Source: an uncultured Dorea sp. | GTDB taxonomy: Bacteria; Bacillota; Clostridia; Lachnospirales; Lachnospiraceae | Assembly: GCA_948602995.1 (NCBI GenBank) | Contig: CAPEBR010000044.1 | Location: 1-33,598, forward strand | DNA: 33,598 nucleotides | Direction: 5' to 3' | Shown here: positions 24,574-32,012 of the stretch, piece after piece | Layout of the letters: each line of letters opens with the position of its first letter | How positions within the stretch are numbered: the first letter of the stretch is position 1 | The notes under the pieces: generated by a model | The model's input: the letters and a program-made list of their open reading frames with translations, nothing else | What the model was told of the DNA's origin: nothing | Database searches by the model: none | Made by a program: the position numbers and the translations under genes

Positions 24574-25968
24574 ATGATGGTGAGGAATGATTTGCATTTG
24601 AGGGCGCCGGGGAACTGGGTGAATGATCCGAATGGGTTTATTTTTTATAAGGGGAAGTATCATCTGTTTTATCAGTATTTCCCTTATGCCCCTGTGTGGG
24701 GGACGATGCACTGGGGGCATGCGGTGAGTGAGGATCTTGTGCACTGGGAGCATGTGGGTGCGGCGCTTTTTCCAACGGTCTATGAGGATCAGAACGGGTG
24801 TTTTTCCGGGAGTGCGCTGGAGCATGACGGGAGGATGTATCTGTATTATACAGGGATTCATTATAAGGAGGCGGATCCGAAGAATATTCATGCCTGTGTG
24901 GGGGACGATTTCCAGGCGTGCCAGCTCATGATTTCTTCAGAGGATGGGATGAGTTTTGACAATTTTTCGGGAAAGCGTGTGGTTGTTCCGGTGATTGAGG
25001 ATGAAGAGACCGGGGATCCGAAGGATACGAGGGATCCGAAGGTGTGGCAGGAGGACGGAAATTTTTATATGATTCTCGGGAGCACATACCGGAAGGAGAC
25101 CGGGCGTGCGGTGATCTATAAGAGCAGGGACGGGGAGAACTGGGAGTATGCGTCCCAGCTTCGAAGCAGCAGGTTTGGAAGGATTCTGGAGTGCCCGGAT
25201 ATCTTTAAGGTGGGGGATGTGCATGTATTTATGGGGTCTCCTATGTATATTGAAGAAGATGCGGGAGGATATGAGCATCATGCAGTGTGTATGACAGCAG
25301 GATTTGATACGGATACATGTACTCTGACATTTCCGGAGGAGGATGAGTGGAAAGAGCGGGGGGATTGCTCTTCCTGCAGGGGGGAGGATTCTTTATCCCC
25401 TGGAAGGTATCAGTATGTGGATTACGGGCTTGATCTCTATGCACCTCAGACAAATGTGGATAAAGAGGGACGAAGGGTTATGATTGCGTGGCTCCGTATG
25501 CCGAAGGCGGTGGAGGAGCCGGTGGAGAAGCCCTGGATCGGGATGATGTCCCTTCCCCGGGTGGTGGAGGTGTCAGACGGGCATATTTACTTCCGGGTTC
25601 ATCCGGAGGTGGAGAAGTATTTTGGAAAGAAAGTGGCTGCAGAGGAGACTGGGGAGAGAAAGATGCCGGAACTTCCGTGCCGGATCCAGACGGAGCTCGG
25701 GGAGGGCGAGATGCTGGACGTCGGGGGCTATAAGATCTGGCGGGAGCGGGGATTCGTGAAGACGGACCGCAGCGAGGTATTTGCCGGGATCCAGGGACAC
25801 CGCCTGATCAGTACAACACCGAAAATCTGTGAGTGCCGCCTGGATATTTTTGTAGATAAGAATCTGATCGAAGTGTTTGTAAATGAAGGGCAGTATGTGA
25901 TCAGCAGTGTTGTGTACGGACTGGGGGGACAGGTCAGGGGGCGTATAAAGGAAATGTGGACGGCATGA
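24574..25968 (+). CDS. Glycoside hydrolase family 32 beta-fructosidase
   Basis: This enzyme hydrolyses beta-fructosides such as sucrose, sucrose-6-phosphate or fructo-oligosaccharides. The 464-residue protein lacks a signal peptide, so it acts in the cytoplasm on imported sugar. The three catalytic residues are visible: the nucleophile D18 in WVNDPNG, D154 in RDP (transition-state stabiliser) and acid/base E206 in ECPD. FSGS (about 77-80) and the C-terminal beta-sandwich with IFVDKNLIEVFVNEG also fit. Its codon use (many GGG and CGG) differs from the transport genes, and it has its own promoter. ATG 24574 or 24577 follow AGGGAGA; I list the first. A non-phosphorylating ABC import system argues against sucrose-6-phosphate as the substrate. 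Confidence 0.93.
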   Translation: MMVRNDLHLRAPGNWVNDPNGFIFYKGKYHLFYQYFPYAPVWGTMHWGHAVSEDLVHWEHVGAALFPTVYEDQNGCFSGSALEHDGRMYLYYTGIHYKEADPKNIHACVGDDFQACQLMISSEDGMSFDNFSGKRVVVPVIEDEETGDPKDTRDPKVWQEDGNFYMILGSTYRKETGRAVIYKSRDGENWEYASQLRSSRFGRILECPDIFKVGDVHVFMGSPMYIEEDAGGYEHHAVCMTAGFDTDTCTLTFPEEDEWKERGDCSSCRGEDSLSPGRYQYVDYGLDLYAPQTNVDKEGRRVMIAWLRMPKAVEEPVEKPWIGMMSLPRVVEVSDGHIYFRVHPEVEKYFGKKVAAEETGERKMPELPCRIQTELGEGEMLDVGGYKIWRERGFVKTDRSEVFAGIQGHRLISTTPKICECRLDIFVDKNLIEVFVNEGQYVISSVVYGLGGQVRGRIKEMWTA

Positions 25969-26020
25969 TTCGTTAGAGTCATGCCTGCTTTGTAATCTGC
26001 TCAGAATCGGAATAATAAAA

Positions 26021-26060
26021 AGTGTAAAGCGCTATTCAACAGGCTTTACACTCTTGTTTT
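26021..26060 (+). terminator. Intrinsic terminator after GH32
   Basis: AGTGTAAAGC (26021-26030) pairs exactly with GCTTTACACT (26043-26052), followed by CTTGTTTTTG. It ends the GH32 transcript and may also serve the minus-strand remnant that follows. Confidence 0.8.
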
Positions 26061-26065
26061 TGCGG

Positions 26066-26203
26066 TTATGCGTTTTTGCCGTCTGGTTCTGTAACTTCTA
26101 AAAGAATAGTATCAAACTCATTTTCAAGTTCTTCTCTTTTCTCTTGTGGTACAAGTTTCAGAAGTTTTCTAACAAAAACCGTCAATCTGTTAATGTATTG
26201 TAA
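26066..26203 (-). pseudogene. C-terminal scrap of an unidentified gene
   Basis: On the minus strand an open stretch of about 45 codons ends at a TAA (complement of 26066-26068). It reads INRLTVFVRKLLKLVPQEKR, then a Glu-rich helix and EVTEPDGKNA. It is bounded upstream by an in-frame stop and has no ATG. The composition looks like real coding sequence. I do not recognise the family. It abuts the terminator after GH32. Confidence 0.3.
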
Positions 26204-26224
26204 TCAGGAATGCTGTAAAGGAAT

Positions 26225-26821
26225 GTGGATGAGATGTTAGTGCTGTACTTAAGCCTCCTGGACGGGGAGGACGAAGGAAAATTTGAGAGACTTTATTATA
26301 AATACCGGAGACTGATGTTCACCTGTGCAAAGGAAATACTGAAAGATGATATGCTTGCAGAGGACGCAGTCCATGAGGCCTTCCTGAGGCTCACAAAACA
26401 TATGAAAAAAATAGATGAGGTTGAATGTAACAAAACACTCCGTTTTGTCGTTATAGTAGTTGAGAGCGCGGCGAAGGATATTTACCGGAAGGAAAAAAGG
26501 TTCATCCCCGAGGGGTATGTACCTGCGATTGAGGACAGGGATGAAAATTCTCTTGTACTGAGTTATGAGAAGGAAGATGAGAATGGGCTGCAGGGGATTG
26601 TAATTGCAGAGGATCAGATCACAGATGGCCTGCTGGTATCAGACGATAATGAGTATGTATCAGAAAGTATAGTGGATGTGCTCGGACATGAGGGAAGACT
26701 ATCCAGAAAATCAGATGGCTGTATTCATGTACTGTGGGAAGCAGATGGCTGCCTTTATATAGTGATAGCGGATGTGCTGACGGAGGATGAGATATTAAAA
26801 GTATGTAATACTTTGAAGTGA
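26225..26821 (+). CDS. ECF sigma region 2 fused to a DUF4367-like tail
   Basis: The first half (about residues 17-93 of 198) is an ECF sigma factor region 2: FERLYYKYRRLMFTCAKEIL, then AEDAVHEAFLRLTKHM and a DIYRKEKR stretch. Region 4, which should follow and bind the -35 box, is missing. The last 70 residues (CIHVLWEADGCLYIVIADVL then TEDEILKVCNTLK) resemble the end of DUF4367 proteins, usually a separate membrane protein encoded just after such sigma factors. The simplest reading is an in-frame deletion joining the two genes. A GTG at 26225 is 3 bases from AAGG; ATG 26234, twelve bases away, is the alternative start. Without region 4 it is unlikely to be a working sigma factor. Confidence 0.65.
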   Translation: MDEMLVLYLSLLDGEDEGKFERLYYKYRRLMFTCAKEILKDDMLAEDAVHEAFLRLTKHMKKIDEVECNKTLRFVVIVVESAAKDIYRKEKRFIPEGYVPAIEDRDENSLVLSYEKEDENGLQGIVIAEDQITDGLLVSDDNEYVSESIVDVLGHEGRLSRKSDGCIHVLWEADGCLYIVIADVLTEDEILKVCNTLK

Positions 26822-26840
26822 AAAAATAAAAAGAATAAAA

Positions 26841-26898
26841 AGAAAGTGTTTATGGTAATGACAGTGATAAGCTATAAGCACTTTCTTTCTATTTTTTT
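26841..26898 (+). terminator. Intrinsic terminator after the sigma fusion gene
   Basis: AGAAAGTGTTTATGG (26841-26855) pairs, with G-U pairs, with CTATAAGCACTTTCT (about 26872-26886), followed by a run of seven T residues at 26892-26898. Confidence 0.75.
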
Positions 26899-26906
26899 GT
26901 AATGGA

Positions 26907-26935
26907 TGTAACAAATCTGGAAAAATCATCGTTAT
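26907..26935 (+). promoter_or_regulatory. ECF-type promoter
   Basis: TGTAAC (26907-26912) and CGTTAT (26930-26935) are 17 bases apart, the AAC...CGT pattern recognised by ECF sigma factors. It lies 30 bases before the SurA-like gene and next to the sigma fusion, so the original intact sigma factor probably used it. A copy of its -10 half with flanks recurs at 29020-29045. Confidence 0.55.
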
Positions 26936-26964
26936 AGTGTATAAGAGAAATGGCGGAGAAAAAG

Positions 26965-27363
26965 ATGAAAATAAAAAAGGCTATAATTTGTGTTGCTTGT
27001 TTAATAGGAATCTGTTCAATATCCGCAATTTCAGAATCTGACGTTGATATGTGAACACAGTTCTATCAGGCGGCAGGTTTTACCGAGGAGGAAGCAAGAG
27101 AACAATCTGTGGAATATTTCAAAGAATACGAAGCAATGTATGCAGAGGCCATAGCAAAGGGCTATAGTGCCACGGATGAAGAAATCGAAGGCTATCTTGA
27201 GGAAATGAAGGCATCTATTTTCAGTGATACCACTGATGAAACAACACAGGCACAATATCGCGAGATGATTGGGCAGTTTGATTCAGAAGAGGATTACTGG
27301 AACTATGAAAAGGAAGTCTACAGGAAGCAGCTGCCGATCGAAAAGATGGTTCGTGATCTCGAA
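26965..27363 (+). pseudogene. Broken SurA-like exported protein gene
   Basis: ATG 26965 follows GGCGGAG and encodes a signal peptide (MKIKKAIICVACLIGICSIS). An in-frame TGA at 27052-27054 interrupts the reading after 29 codons. The same frame then continues with FYQAAGFTEEEAREQSVEYF and an acidic helical stretch that includes GYSATDEEIEGYLEEMK and FDSEEDYWNYEKEVYRKQLP, resembling the helical N-domain of SurA-like chaperones found near such ECF sigma genes. After RDLE (27363) the sequence switches to an IS66-type fragment, so the 3' end is also lost. Nonsense change plus truncation make it a pseudogene. Confidence 0.7.
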
Positions 27364-27369
27364 AGTGGG

Positions 27370-27465
27370 TACGCATGCCGGACGGCTTTGACATTCTCTA
27401 ATCTGTGCAGCCCATTCCTGTAGACGGCATTGCTTAGCTGCCTCCCCTGCAGTCGAGGTACGCAT
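27370..27465 (-). pseudogene. N-terminal scrap of an IS66-type accessory protein (TnpA-like)
   Basis: On the minus strand, ATG (complement of 27463-27465) opens MRTSTAGEAAKQCRLQEWAA followed by QIRECQSRPA. This matches the start of the small accessory protein of IS66-family elements, where YRLQxWAxxIxxCQSRP is typical. After about 30 residues the match stops at the junction with the SurA-like gene. It shows that an IS66 element once inserted here; the DNA to about 27590 may be its terminal region but I cannot assign ends. Confidence 0.6.
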
Positions 27466-27591
27466 TGTCTACCGTTTACGGTATAGGACATCCTTTCCGG
27501 CAACCATTGGGTGTAAACTGTTGGTTGCTGTAAAGAAATAGTTATGGTGGGAAATCACTGATTTCTTTTCTTTTTCTTTCCTTTGTATTAG

Positions 27592-27597
27592 TATAAT
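27592..27597 (+). promoter_or_regulatory. Possible -10 element
   Basis: TATAAT at 27592-27597 lies directly before GGAGGTG (27601-27607). The -35 position is only T/C-rich. If used, the transcript would start around 27604, too late for that Shine-Dalgarno to be in a normal leader. Confidence 0.3.
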
Positions 27598-27607
27598 GAA
27601 GGAGGTG

Positions 27608-27850
27608 ATGGCTGTATGGACTTGTCTGCTTTTATTTGTAATTACAGAAAGTTCAGGACATGCAGCTGATCGGGGTACTATATCGATTATGTCGGTTGAT
27701 GCCCGTAGTAGCGTTAGCCTGAATATTTCGTCTGGTACTGCAAAGGCACAATGTAATGTAATAGGAACTGCAGGAAAAGTGACAAAGATTAGCATCACAA
27801 TGTATCTAGATTTGACACTACCAATAATGAAAGAGAGGGATTTAATATGA
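27608..27850 (+). pseudogene. Remnant of a small secreted protein gene
   Basis: The frame from ATG 27608 gives a hydrophobic start (MAVWTCLLLFVITESSGHAA) and then VSLNISSGTAKAQCNVIGTAGKVTKISITMYLD. That is a beta-sandwich-like repeat common in small secreted Clostridial proteins of unknown role. The usual end of this domain is missing; the frame finishes with unrelated residues and overlaps the start of the metalloprotease gene by four bases. The start codon has no usable ribosome binding site, since GGAGGTG directly abuts it. I regard it as a decayed relative of a secreted protein, though it could still be translated with a short signal peptide. Confidence 0.4.
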
Positions 27851-29013
27851 GAAAAAAAATATTGAATAAGACGAAAAAAATTTTAGCAGTATTATTGATT
27901 ACGATTATGATGAGTAGTGTGACTGTATATGGAAGTACGAAAGCGACAACACCTATGAAAGGTTGGCGTTATGCAAAAAAAACAGCAAGTTATCAAGTGA
28001 ATTCAACATCAAAAAAGTATAAAAATATTTGGTCTAAAGCTACGAAAAAATGGATTGATAGTGGTTTTAAATGGACGAAAAAAGGTTCATCAAAGACTAC
28101 GGTAGCATCATATGAGGATAATTCAAAGAGTGGATTAAAAATAGCAGGATATTGTAATACAACGTATAGAGCCTCAGATGGAGTTATTGTAAAGAACAAA
28201 ATAAGGTTAAATAGGGCAGTATTCAAAAAGTATGATTATACGGAAGCGCAGATAATAAATGTTGCTGAACATGAATTAGGTCATGCATTGGGGTTAGCTC
28301 ATAATAATCAAGGGAGCGTATCGGTCATGAATCCTGCAAATAGATATTATAGCATTCAAAAATGTGATATTAAGGGTATGGAAAAAAGATATTCAACAGC
28401 AATTAATAATGCTGTTGTAAGAGGTGATGAAATAATTACTGTAACAGAGTATTTTCTAGCTGACATTCCTGTAATAAAAAATGTTGGTGTAAAATATGAT
28501 TCTAAAAAAATTTTTATAACCGGAAAAGCAAAAGGATGTAAATATGTTACAGGAAAGTATAATGGGAAAGAGAAAACAGTTAAAGTAGAATCAAATAAAT
28601 TTAAATTAGTGTTTGATTATACAAAAGCAAAGGATATTAAAATTAGTGGCTTGAACTCCAAAAAAGAAAGGATATCTAGAAATAAAAAAGTAAAAGTTGA
28701 AAAATATGTCACTGAAAAGCCAATATATGACAAAATAAAGAGAACAGGGGAAGGAATAAAATATGGCGTAAAAACAGTGGCGAATTCAACATTAAGTTTT
28801 AAATATAAAGGAAAGTTGATAAAAAAATGTGTAATAGATAGTTCTTATACAAATATTACGATAAAAGACAGTATACTGAAAGGAAAATCTGGATATTTTA
28901 CTGTAACACAAAAGGAGAATGGGAAAAAGATAAGTAAAAAAATGAAATTCCCGATTTTAAAAAAAGGTGAAGCAAGCGAAATCAGTTACTATCAATCGGG
29001 GACGGGGTACTAA
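27847..29013 (+). CDS. Secreted matrixin-like zinc metalloprotease
   Basis: This is a secreted protein of 388 residues: a basic start, then a hydrophobic segment (about 11-28) ending near VYGS, a Sec signal peptide. The catalytic zinc motif HELGHALGLAH (H142, E143, H146, H152) and the following Met-turn VMNP (M161) define a metzincin of the matrixin (M10A-like) type. The C-terminal 200 residues are Lys-rich and beta-strand-like, perhaps wall-binding. No cysteine-switch propeptide is seen. The gene is much more AT-rich than the core genes, which suggests horizontal transfer. Its last residues SGTGY and stop come from a GGGGACGGGG half-repeat, so the natural end may be missing. AGAGAGGG is the ribosome binding site. 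Confidence 0.82.
   Translation: MRKKILNKTKKILAVLLITIMMSSVTVYGSTKATTPMKGWRYAKKTASYQVNSTSKKYKNIWSKATKKWIDSGFKWTKKGSSKTTVASYEDNSKSGLKIAGYCNTTYRASDGVIVKNKIRLNRAVFKKYDYTEAQIINVAEHELGHALGLAHNNQGSVSVMNPANRYYSIQKCDIKGMEKRYSTAINNAVVRGDEIITVTEYFLADIPVIKNVGVKYDSKKIFITGKAKGCKYVTGKYNGKEKTVKVESNKFKLVFDYTKAKDIKISGLNSKKERISRNKKVKVEKYVTEKPIYDKIKRTGEGIKYGVKTVANSTLSFKYKGKLIKKCVIDSSYTNITIKDSILKGKSGYFTVTQKENGKKISKKMKFPILKKGEASEISYYQSGTGY
28996..29010. repeat. GGGGACGGGG half-repeat, copy 4
   Basis: TCGGGGACGGGGTA followed by the stop codon TAA is one arm of the palindrome family, identical to the outward-read right arm of copy 1. It encodes the C-terminal SGTGY of the metalloprotease. Confidence 0.8.
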
Positions 29014-29019
29014 AAAAAT

Positions 29020-29045
29020 GGGAAAATTCTTTCGTTATAGTGTAT
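29020..29045 (+). other. Copy of the ECF promoter -10 region
   Basis: TGGGAAAATTCTTTCGTTATAG plus TGTAT closely repeats 26918-26942 (CGTTATAGTGTAT is identical over 13 bases). The matching -35 (TGTAAC) is not present; the half-repeat and stop codon of the metalloprotease gene lie there instead. It looks like the leftover of a second ECF-controlled gene. Confidence 0.5.
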
Positions 29046-29051
29046 GAAATA

Positions 29052-29662
29052 TTAAGTCAAGGAAGATACGGATATGAAATGGTTTACAGCGGTCTTATGA
29101 TTAATTATCACCACTTGAATAATGATACCCATACGGATTTTCTCACTCAGCTGGTAGCGGACGTCCTGTGTACTCTGTCCCCTGTAATCCGCAAACTCTT
29201 TGTCATAATAGGGAAGCAGTTTACATGCAGCATAACTGATGCATATGAGATTCAAAAGGCGTTCAGTCCCTTTAGCTGAGCGCACCATATAATCTTTAAA
29301 TGACCAGAATGTTTTTGCTTCATAATAACCTGTTTCATGGTTCCAGCGGACAGAGTAAGCACCCAGGGGAAGGAAGCCCCATTCCTTGTATCTGCGGATT
29401 TTTTTATCTGCATGTCCTTCCGCGTCTATGCAGACCTTATCCTCAGGGACTGTGCTCAGGAACAGGCGGAAACTTCCAGGCTTCTCCGGATTCGCTGCTG
29501 TAACATAAGCGTAGACAGGTTTCCCCTTCCATAAATTGTGATGACTTTACGGCAGCCCATATAATAGTCTGCACCCTCCGGCTTTTTCAGGGGAATGGAT
29601 TCCAGACGGATCCGTTCCCTGTGGATCCGCGGCCTGCCGCGCTTCCCTGTCCGTTCTCCAGG
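29052..29662 (-). pseudogene. C-terminal remnant of an IS4-family transposase
   Basis: Read on the minus strand, the 3' part of a DDE transposase is visible with one frameshift near 29540. The upstream piece reads GKRGRPRIHRERIRLESIPL and YYMGCRKVIT. The downstream piece has YAYVTAANPEKPGSFRLFLS, KVCIDAEGH, and YSVRWNHETGYYEAKTFWS, which fits the IS4-family Y-(2)-R-(3)-E-(6)-K signature exactly. It ends LLNLICISYAACKLLPYYDK and a stop at the complement of 29052-29054. The N-terminal half with the first two catalytic Asp residues is gone, so it is inactive. The break at about 29662 adjoins an unrelated plus-strand gene fragment. Confidence 0.7.
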
Positions 29663-29665
29663 AAG

Positions 29666-29827
29666 GTTAATGCAGATGGCACTAAAAATGTTGCAGATTT
29701 TCATAATAATTATGGTTATCAGTTTAAACATTATCATAGAGGTAGAACGACTTCTAGTGGTACACTTAAGAAGTATGGTAAATGTCATTCTTTATTTGGT
29801 ACCCCTGTATTTATCAATAAGAAGTAA
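29666..29827 (+). pseudogene. 3' fragment of an unidentified gene
   Basis: The plus-strand frame reads NADGTKNVADFHNNYGYQFK, then HYHRGRTTSSGTLKKYG and ends at 29825-29827. The lack of a start codon and the abrupt join to the transposase remnant suggest the end of a gene cut by that insertion. The residue pattern (many Gly, Tyr, His, Ser, Thr) suits a small secreted protein. The family is not recognised. Confidence 0.25.
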
Positions 29828-29979
29828 AATTTTGAAGAAAACCTTTTGTCCTGCCTTTCGTGACTTCATAAAGAATAAAGAACAGCAGATGGAGGACATT
29901 GGTATATTCAAGTAACCTATTCTGATGTATACTGAATTTATAGGTAATGATTCAGAAACCTTTTGAATCTTTAGATCGG

Positions 29980-30067
29980 ATTGGTTCTACATTGTGAATT
30001 TTTTATGTAATTTTTTGGAAATTACTTGATTCAGGTTTTTCTAATTTTTGATGGATGTAGAACCAAT
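29980..30067. repeat. 13-bp inverted repeat flanking A/T-rich hairpins
   Basis: ATTGGTTCTACAT (29980-29992) and ATGTAGAACCAAT (30055-30067) are exact complements. Between them GTAATTT and AAATTAC (about 30007-30024) form another hairpin, and GATTCA/TGAATC pairs just outside (29949-29968). It lies 47 bases before the small protein gene, so it may be in its leader. The rest of 29828-30114 holds nothing coding. Confidence 0.55.
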
Positions 30068-30114
30068 TGAAAAAGGTAATTAAGGATTAATTTTAAGAAG
30101 AAAGGAAAATGAAT

Positions 30115-30558
30115 ATGAAAGATGTAAAAAGAACAGACAATTATGTGTCATATATAGTTGAAGATCATAAAGAATATTTGGCTTTTATTAAATTAGTATT
30201 AAATAATACAGATGTGGTATGTTTTAAAGTTAGTCCTTTTTTAGATAGTTTGGAGGAATTTAGGCATAGTATTTGGTCCTATTTAAACGATAATGTCCTA
30301 TATACGACCTGTGATGTGGAAATTTCAGATGCCTCTGGCAATATTAGCCATTTATTATTTTTAAAAAATGATTATACACTATATGAATTTTTCCTAAATA
30401 AAAAAAATCTTTTCGACTTTGAAGAGACAGATAGGATTTTAGGTATTACTCTTGAAAATCCGGTATTCATAAGAGGGGGAGAGGCAATTTGTTTCTCAAT
30501 AACGCACGAAGAAAGCTGTACTCTTGACAAAGATTTGTATTTAAAGTTAGTGAAATGA
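30115..30558 (+). CDS. Small acidic protein of unknown function (possible immunity protein)
   Basis: The product is an intact 147-residue, AT-rich, cytoplasmic-looking protein with no signal or membrane segment. ATG 30115 is preferred because AAGGA (30102-30106) lies eight bases upstream; ATG 30109 is only two bases from it. The predicted character is alternating beta strands and helices (YIVEDHKEYLAFIKLVLNN, then DNVLYTTCDVEISDASGN). I do not recognise the family. Size, AT content and position next to Rhs and toxin-domain debris are like orphan immunity genes of polymorphic toxin loci, but that is inference from context. Confidence 0.6.
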   Translation: MKDVKRTDNYVSYIVEDHKEYLAFIKLVLNNTDVVCFKVSPFLDSLEEFRHSIWSYLNDNVLYTTCDVEISDASGNISHLLFLKNDYTLYEFFLNKKNLFDFEETDRILGITLENPVFIRGGEAICFSITHEESCTLDKDLYLKLVK

Positions 30559-30671
30559 ATTGTTTTTTACTTTGTGGAAAATGACAATACTTTGAAACTT
30601 TTAAGTATGTTTTTCGCAAGAAGGGTGAAATTTTATCGTTTTGTCATAAATTATACGAGGAGTATTGTAAA

Positions 30672-31319
30672 ATGAGAAAGAGAAAGTCTATTGCTATACT
30701 AATAATAGTTTTTATGGTGCTTTTAGTGGGGGTAAAAATCTGTATGAATTATATTTTTGTCTTACCAATGAAGATAAATTCTAGTAATAGTAAAACATTT
30801 GGGATTATTGATGGAAATTTGTTCAGTGTCCACAAAAATATTGCGGAATTTAATTCTTCTAAGGTAGGCAGAGCTTCTTCTAAACAACATGGTGACAATA
30901 TTTTAGAGTTTCTTGAGTATATAGCATCTAATGTTTCATTTTATTATTATGATGCAGAGGTGAGTGGGGAGATATCTTCCGCCCAAATTATTGAAGGTCT
31001 TCAGTGGATGATTTCTCAGAATGTGAATTGTGTTGTTTTAAGTTTGAGTGGTAAGAGGTACTCTGAAGAGTTGGAAAAATGGATTTCAGCTCATATTAAT
31101 AGAATTAAAATATACGCATGCTATAATAATTTATTAAATACTTTTGACTATCCCGCACAATATGAAGGAGTGGTTGGAGTGGGTACAACAGATGTTATGC
31201 AGCATAAGGATAGTGATATATTGTATAAATCATATAATATTATTGTTATGTCGCCTCGGATAAAATATTATCAAGGAAATTCGTATTTGGCGCCATATGC
31301 TATGTTGAAAGGTAACTAA
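30672..31319 (+). CDS. Minimal membrane-anchored subtilisin-like (S8) protein
   Basis: The product has 215 residues, one N-terminal membrane anchor (about 8-30), and a compact domain outside the membrane. Landmarks of subtilases can be followed in order. FGIIDGNLFSVHKNI aligns with the catalytic Asp region (D47) and SKQHGDNI with the His (H73). ALxWA-like GLQWMISQNVNCVVLSLSG, the oxyanion Asn in ACYNN (about N152), YPAQYEGVVGVGT, and GNSYLAPYA holding the Ser (S204) in place of GTSxAaP complete the set. The triad thus seems intact although the second motif lacks the usual Asp-Ser/Thr-Gly. The chain stops 11 residues after S204, so the supporting helix is truncated, maybe by the join to the Rhs fragment two bases later. 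Ribosome binding site GAGGAG at 30657-30662. Confidence 0.6.
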   Translation: MRKRKSIAILIIVFMVLLVGVKICMNYIFVLPMKINSSNSKTFGIIDGNLFSVHKNIAEFNSSKVGRASSKQHGDNILEFLEYIASNVSFYYYDAEVSGEISSAQIIEGLQWMISQNVNCVVLSLSGKRYSEELEKWISAHINRIKIYACYNNLLNTFDYPAQYEGVVGVGTTDVMQHKDSDILYKSYNIIVMSPRIKYYQGNSYLAPYAMLKGN

Positions 31320-31320
31320 T

Positions 31321-31947
31321 ATAATGGAACAGAAGAAACCAGTGATGTCGTAAGTGAGGAAAAGAATACTTATGATGAGATGGGACGTGCCATCAAAACA
31401 ACGAATGCATCTACCGGTGAAAAGATGGAGTATACCTATGACTATCTGGGAAGAGTAATAAAATCAGTTTCCACATTAAATGGAAAGAAGCAGACAGCAT
31501 CTACGGTTTATGATGCAAATGGGACAGTTATTTCAGAAACTGATGCATCCGGAGTTACGACAGAGTATGACTACGATACGATGAACCGCCTGGTGTCACG
31601 TGCTCTGATAAAAGGTGAAACAATCACTTATCAGAAAGAATATGGATATGAGGATGTGACAATCCGGGACGGAAGGGAAGAACGAAAGATTAAAAATGCG
31701 CGTGTAGAAAGAGAGAGTAATCCAGACGGCAGCATTGCATCTGAAAAATATTATGATGCCGGAGGGAATCTGGTCCGTGAGAAGACAGGCACATTATATA
31801 CAGACTATACCTATGATGAAAATGGCAATCAGATTAAGGAAACAGATATGGGAAACTAGAGGACAGTTGTCAATGAATATGATGTAGATAACCGCTTAAG
31901 TAAAGTGACAATTGTGTCAGTGGATAAGAGTAAGGGGCAGAATGAAA
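31321..31947 (+). pseudogene. Rhs-repeat protein fragment
   Basis: An open stretch without its own start codon reads YNGTEETSDVVSEEKNTYDE, then several Rhs/YD repeats (YTYDYLGRVIKS, TEYDYDTMNRLVS, YTYDENGNQIKET). A TAG at 31857-31859 interrupts it, and the same frame goes on with RTVVNEYDVDNRLSKVTIVS until a stop near 31951. Rhs proteins are large wall- or secretion-associated shells carrying toxin tips. Here only about 200 residues of the shell remain, and both the 5' part and the frame are broken. The composition is GC-richer than the preceding gene, so a rearrangement point lies near 31320. Confidence 0.8.
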
Positions 31948-32012
31948 TACCCTGATTACAGGTCGCAGGCAGACTGCACAAATTTCGTCTCGCAATGTGT
32001 TTTTGCAGGTGT
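31942..32012 (+). pseudogene. Scrap of an Amidase_6-type toxin/peptidase domain
   Basis: In a frame shifted from the Rhs piece, the translation is KYPDYRSQADCTNFVSQCVFAG. The pattern YPxYxSQ..DCTNFVSQCxxAGG is the start of the putative amidase domain (Amidase_6) often found at the C-terminus of secreted or Rhs-type proteins, with the Cys of DCTNF as the expected nucleophile. Only about 22 residues remain before it runs into a remnant of the next gene's paralogue. Confidence 0.6.

Noticed and set aside
27052..27054. In-frame UGA as a selenocysteine codon.
   Set aside because: No stem-loop of the bacterial SECIS type is evident just after it, the family does not use selenocysteine, and the gene is also truncated by an IS66 scrap.
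29300..29534. Plus-strand open frames of about 65 codons in the 29.3-29.5 kb stretch.
   Set aside because: They are antisense to the IS4-type transposase remnant, whose translation carries a recognisable family signature.
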